The notes under the pieces: generated by a model
What the model was told of the DNA's origin: nothing
What the model saw: the letters and a program-made list of their open reading frames with translations, nothing else
The model's database searches: none
In this document: in pieces, positions 61,155-64,000 of the stretch
Position numbering within the stretch: the first letter of the stretch is position 1
Layout of the letters: each line of letters begins with the position of its first letter
Program-made: the position numbers and the translations under genes
NCBI RefSeq assembly: GCF_021390395.1
Contig: NZ_JAJUWT010000013.1
Span: 124,001 to 188,000 of the forward strand
Reading direction: 5' to 3'
Source: Saccharothrix sp. S26
GTDB lineage: Bacteria; Actinomycetota; Actinomycetes; Mycobacteriales; Pseudonocardiaceae
DNA: 64,000 nt

Positions 61155-61949
61155 ATGCACGAGTGGGACGCCGACACGCGGGTGGACGCGACGGGGGACG
61201 GGCGGTTCGCCGCCGACCTCACCGACCGGTGGCACAGCGCCGGCGGCCGGCCCAACGGCGGCTACCTCGTCGCGTTCTGCCTGCGGGCGCTCGGCGAGGT
61301 GCTGCCCCACCCCGACCCGCTCGTGGTCAGCGCCCACTACCTGCGCCCCGGCGTCGTCGGACCGGCCCGCGTCGACACCGAGGTGGTGCGCCTGGGCCGA
61401 CGGCTGTCCACCGGCGAGGCACGCCTGACCTGCGGCGACCGCGAAGTGCTCCGCGTCGTCGCCTCCTACGCCGACCTCGGCGACCCCACCGGTCGCGCCC
61501 TCGATCTCGGCGAGGCGCCCGACCTGCCGCCGCCCGACGAGTGCGTCGACGTCTACGGCGGGCGGCGCCTGCCCGAGGTCACCGTCGCCGACCGTGTCGA
61601 CCTGCGCGCCCCCAAGCCCCACGGCTGGGTCGAGGGCCGGCCCAGCGGCGTGCCGAACGCCGAGTTCTGGATCCGCTTCGCCGACGGCCGCCCCGCCGAC
61701 ACCGCGAGCCTGGCCACCCTGGTCGACACCGCCGCGCCCGCCGTCATGGAGCTCGGCGTCACCGACTCGGCCACCGTCGAGCTCACCGTGCACGTCCGTG
61801 CCCGCCCGACCGCCCCGGGGTGGCTCGCCGCCCGCGTCGCCACCCGCCACCTCGCCGGCGGCTACTACGAGGAAGACCTCGAACTGTGGGACGTGACCGG
61901 CCGGCTGGTCGCCCAGTCACGCCAACTCGCCGTGTCGGCCGGCCGATAA
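61155..61949 (+). CDS. Double-hotdog acyl-CoA thioesterase-family protein
   Basis: A 264-residue protein with two hotdog repeats, as in TesB-like/4HBT_3 thioesterases. First repeat: WHSAGGRPNGGYLVAFCLRALGEVLPHPDPLVVSAHYLRPGVVGPARVDTEVVRLGRR. Second: FWIRFADGRPADTASLATLVDTAAPAVMELGV ... LTVHVRARPTAPGWLAARVATRHLAGGYYEEDLELWD. The GRPNGGY segment and DTAAPAV are typical. It hydrolyses acyl-CoA or binds acyl groups; substrate unknown. ATG 61155 is favoured over GTG 61146 because of the leaderless -10. No operon partner: the helicase begins 41 bp later with its own -10. Confidence 0.85.
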   Translation: MHEWDADTRVDATGDGRFAADLTDRWHSAGGRPNGGYLVAFCLRALGEVLPHPDPLVVSAHYLRPGVVGPARVDTEVVRLGRRLSTGEARLTCGDREVLRVVASYADLGDPTGRALDLGEAPDLPPPDECVDVYGGRRLPEVTVADRVDLRAPKPHGWVEGRPSGVPNAEFWIRFADGRPADTASLATLVDTAAPAVMELGVTDSATVELTVHVRARPTAPGWLAARVATRHLAGGYYEEDLELWDVTGRLVAQSRQLAVSAGR

Positions 61950-61976
61950 TCGGCAGCCCCACCGGCCCGGCCTCGA

Positions 61977-61982
61977 TATCCT
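61977..61982 (+). promoter_or_regulatory. -10 element of a leaderless transcript (hrpA)
   Basis: TATCCT, 8 nt before ATG 61991, with no Shine-Dalgarno sequence between. Confidence 0.4.
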
Positions 61983-61990
61983 TGACCCAA

Positions 61991-64000
61991 ATGAACCAGA
62001 TGTCGCACGCTGACCTGCGCCAACGCCTGTCCGAACTGATGTCGCGGGACCAGCGGAGGCTGGCACGCAGGCTCGACGGCGCGCGCAAGGTCCGCGACGA
62101 CACCGCCCGCGCCGCCGTCCTCGCCGAGATCGAAGCCGAGGTCGAGGCCGCCGAGCTGCGCGTCGCCCTGCGCCGCGAGGCCGTGCCGAAGATCACCTAC
62201 CCGGCCGAGCTGCCCGTCAGCGCCCGCAAGGACGACATCGCCGCGCTCATCCGCGACCACCAGGTCGTGATCGTCGCCGGCGAGACCGGCTCGGGCAAGA
62301 CCACCCAGTTGCCCAAGATCTGCCTCGAGCTCGGCCGCGGCGTGCTCGGCCAGATCGGGCACACCCAGCCGCGCCGCCTCGCCGCCCGCACCGTCGCCGA
62401 GCGCGTCGCCCAGGAGCTGGACACCCCGCTGGGCAGCGCCATCGGCTACAAGGTCCGGTTCACCGACCAGTCCGGCGAGGACACCCTGGTCAAGCTCATG
62501 ACCGACGGCATCCTGCTGGCCGAGATCCAGACCGACCGGATGCTGTCGCGCTACGACACGATCATCATCGACGAGGCCCACGAGCGCAGCCTCAACGTCG
62601 ACTTCCTGCTCGGCTACCTCAAGCAGCTGCTGCCCCGGCGGCCGGACCTCAAGGTCGTCATCACCTCCGCGACCATCGACCCGCAGCGGTTCTCCCGGCA
62701 CTTCGGCGACGCCCCGATCATCGAGGTCTCCGGCCGCACCTACCCCGTCGAGGTGCGCTACCGCCCGATCGTCGACCCCGAGGACCCCGACGCCGACCCC
62801 GACCGCGACCAGACGCAGGCCATCTGCGACGCCGTGCGCGAACTGCAGGCCGAAGGGCCCGGCGACGTGCTGGTGTTCCTGTCCGGCGAACGCGAGATCC
62901 GCGACACCGCCGACGCCCTGGCCGCGCTGGAGCTGCGCGACACCGAGATCCTGCCGCTGTACGCGCGGCTGTCGTTCGGCGAGCAGCACCGCGTGTTCCA
63001 GCCCCACCGCGGGCGACGCGTCGTGCTCGCCACCAACGTCGCCGAGACCTCGCTGACCGTGCCCGGCATCAAGTACGTCGTGGACCCCGGCACCGCCCGC
63101 ATCTCCCGCTACAGCCACCGCCTCAAGGTGCAGCGGCTGCCCATCGAACCGATCTCGCAGGCCTCGGCCAACCAGCGCAAGGGCCGCTGCGGCCGCGTGT
63201 CCGAGGGCATCTGCGTCCGCCTGTACAGCGAGGACGACTTCGAGGCCCGCCCGGAGTTCACCGACCCGGAGATCCTGCGCACCAACCTCGCCTCGGTCAT
63301 CCTGCAGATGACCTCCATCGGCCTGGGCGACATCGCCGCGTTCCCGTTCATCGACCCGCCCGAGGCCCGCAACATCACCGACGGCGTGCAACTGCTCCAG
63401 GAGCTGGGCGCGATCCTGCCCGCCGAGCAGAAGCTCACCCCGCTGGGCCGCAAGCTCGCCCAGTTGCCCGTCGACCCCCGCCTGGCCCGCATGGTCATCG
63501 AGGCCGACCGCAACGGCTGCGTCCGCGAGGTCATGGTCATCGCCTCCGCCCTGTCCATCCAGGACCCCCGCGAACGGCCCTCCGACAAGCAGCAGGCCGC
63601 CGACGAGTTCCACGCCCGGTTCAAAGACCCGGACTCGGACTTCACCGCGTTCCTCAACCTGTGGCAGTACCTGCGCGAGAAGCAGAAGGAGCTGTCCAGC
63701 AACCAGTTCCGCAGGCTGTGCCGCACCGAGTTCCTCAACTACCTGCGCGTGCGCGAGTGGCAGGACATCTACCAACAGTTGCGGCAGGTCGCGAAGACCC
63801 TCGGCGTGCACGTCAACGACCAGCCCGCCGACCCCCGCAACGTGCACGTGTCGCTGTTGTCCGGGCTGCTGTCCCACATCGGCGTCAAGGACGTGCCCAA
63901 ACGCGACCCGGGCAAGCGCGCCGCCACGGAGTACCTGGGCGCGCGCAACGCGAAGTTCGCGATCTTCCCCGGCTCCTCCCTGTTCCGCAAACCACCGCAG
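61991..64000 (+). CDS. hrpA: ATP-dependent RNA helicase HrpA, 3' end cut by window edge
   Basis: A DEAH-box RNA helicase; 670 codons are visible, the frame being open to the window edge (full HrpA is ~1300 residues). The N-terminal coiled helices (RQRLSELMSRDQRRLARRLDGARK) are HrpA-typical. Motor motifs: I GETGSGKTT, Ia TQPRRLAART, II DEAHERSL, III TSATI, IV VFLSGEREI, V ATNVAETSLTVPGIKYV, VI QRKGRCGR. The helicase-associated domains follow (NLASVILQMTSIGLGDIAAFPFIDPPE). HrpA in E. coli resolves stalled ribosomes and processes mRNA. ATG 61991, or ATG 62000 three codons later. Confidence 0.95.
   Translation, partial: MNQMSHADLRQRLSELMSRDQRRLARRLDGARKVRDDTARAAVLAEIEAEVEAAELRVALRREAVPKITYPAELPVSARKDDIAALIRDHQVVIVAGETGSGKTTQLPKICLELGRGVLGQIGHTQPRRLAARTVAERVAQELDTPLGSAIGYKVRFTDQSGEDTLVKLMTDGILLAEIQTDRMLSRYDTIIIDEAHERSLNVDFLLGYLKQLLPRRPDLKVVITSATIDPQRFSRHFGDAPIIEVSGRTYPVEVRYRPIVDPEDPDADPDRDQTQAICDAVRELQAEGPGDVLVFLSGEREIRDTADALAALELRDTEILPLYARLSFGEQHRVFQPHRGRRVVLATNVAETSLTVPGIKYVVDPGTARISRYSHRLKVQRLPIEPISQASANQRKGRCGRVSEGICVRLYSEDDFEARPEFTDPEILRTNLASVILQMTSIGLGDIAAFPFIDPPEARNITDGVQLLQELGAILPAEQKLTPLGRKLAQLPVDPRLARMVIEADRNGCVREVMVIASALSIQDPRERPSDKQQAADEFHARFKDPDSDFTAFLNLWQYLREKQKELSSNQFRRLCRTEFLNYLRVREWQDIYQQLRQVAKTLGVHVNDQPADPRNVHVSLLSGLLSHIGVKDVPKRDPGKRAATEYLGARNAKFAIFPGSSLFRKPPQ

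Overview
The window is very GC-rich DNA with dense short-spaced operons, frequent GTG/TTG starts, stop-start overlaps (GTGA/ATGA) and many apparently leaderless genes. Together with an F420-type oxidoreductase, a sortase-E-type LAxTG anchor, a SARP/NB-ARC/TPR regulator, an ECF42 sigma/DGPF pair and an AftA-like arabinosyltransferase this points to a filamentous actinomycete, most likely of the Pseudonocardiaceae (Saccharothrix/Actinosynnema/Lentzea-like). The genus is an inference. Both window edges cut genes: an ECF-transporter ATPase on the left and an HrpA-type helicase on the right.

Layout. (1) 1-4600, minus strand: a cobalamin riboswitch drives a surface alpha/alpha-barrel protein with an LARTG anchor, a membrane-anchored DUF4430-like protein, EcfT and a tandem EcfA ATPase. 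This reads as a bacterial, split 'transcobalamin-like' vitamin B12 capture and uptake operon. (2) 4680-8454: a cytochrome P450, a long intergenic palindrome, a DMT-family exporter and a secreted subtilase. (3) 8459-24080: a lipopolyketide locus. A 2030-residue PKS (ACP-KS-AT-DH-KR-ACP-degenerate carrier-TE) lies divergent to a fatty acyl-AMP ligase, an antigen-85-like secreted acyltransferase/esterase, an MFS exporter and a PEP-synthase/rifampin-phosphotransferase-like enzyme, followed by a SARP-type regulator. The layout recalls the mycobacterial FadD32/Pks13/Ag85 logic, with added reductive domains. (4) 24165-27500: a CBM2 plus Cip1-like secreted protein behind a CebR-like operator, converging with a second, larger subtilase. 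(5) 27600-35431: a class-II UvrA-like ATPase divergent to a TetR regulator with an operator, a gene remnant, a PrmC/HemK-like methyltransferase, and an FAD monooxygenase / DHODH-like membrane protein / TetR operon behind two identical palindromic operators.

(6) 35436-50368: GNAT-DinB fusion, AlkZ-like winged-helix protein, PadR, SNF2 helicase plus SWIM protein, small membrane proteins, a lipoprotein beta-propeller, a zinc metalloprotease, AKR, LLM oxidoreductase, uppP, a histidine phosphatase and a solitary tyrosine recombinase. (7) 50394-57011: ArsR, a VOC protein, an envelope group (AftA-like GT-C enzyme, GT2, MOP-type flippase), an MBL hydrolase and a repeat protein. (8) 57093-64000: ECF42 sigma, DGPF partner and a SnoaL-like target gene with a matching promoter, a MocR-type regulator, a decayed isocitrate-lyase-family pseudogene, a double-hotdog thioesterase and HrpA.

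I saw no tRNA, rRNA, CRISPR array, insertion sequence or prophage. Most convergent gene pairs are separated by strong hairpins, listed below. Family assignments rest on motifs read by eye; no database search was run.
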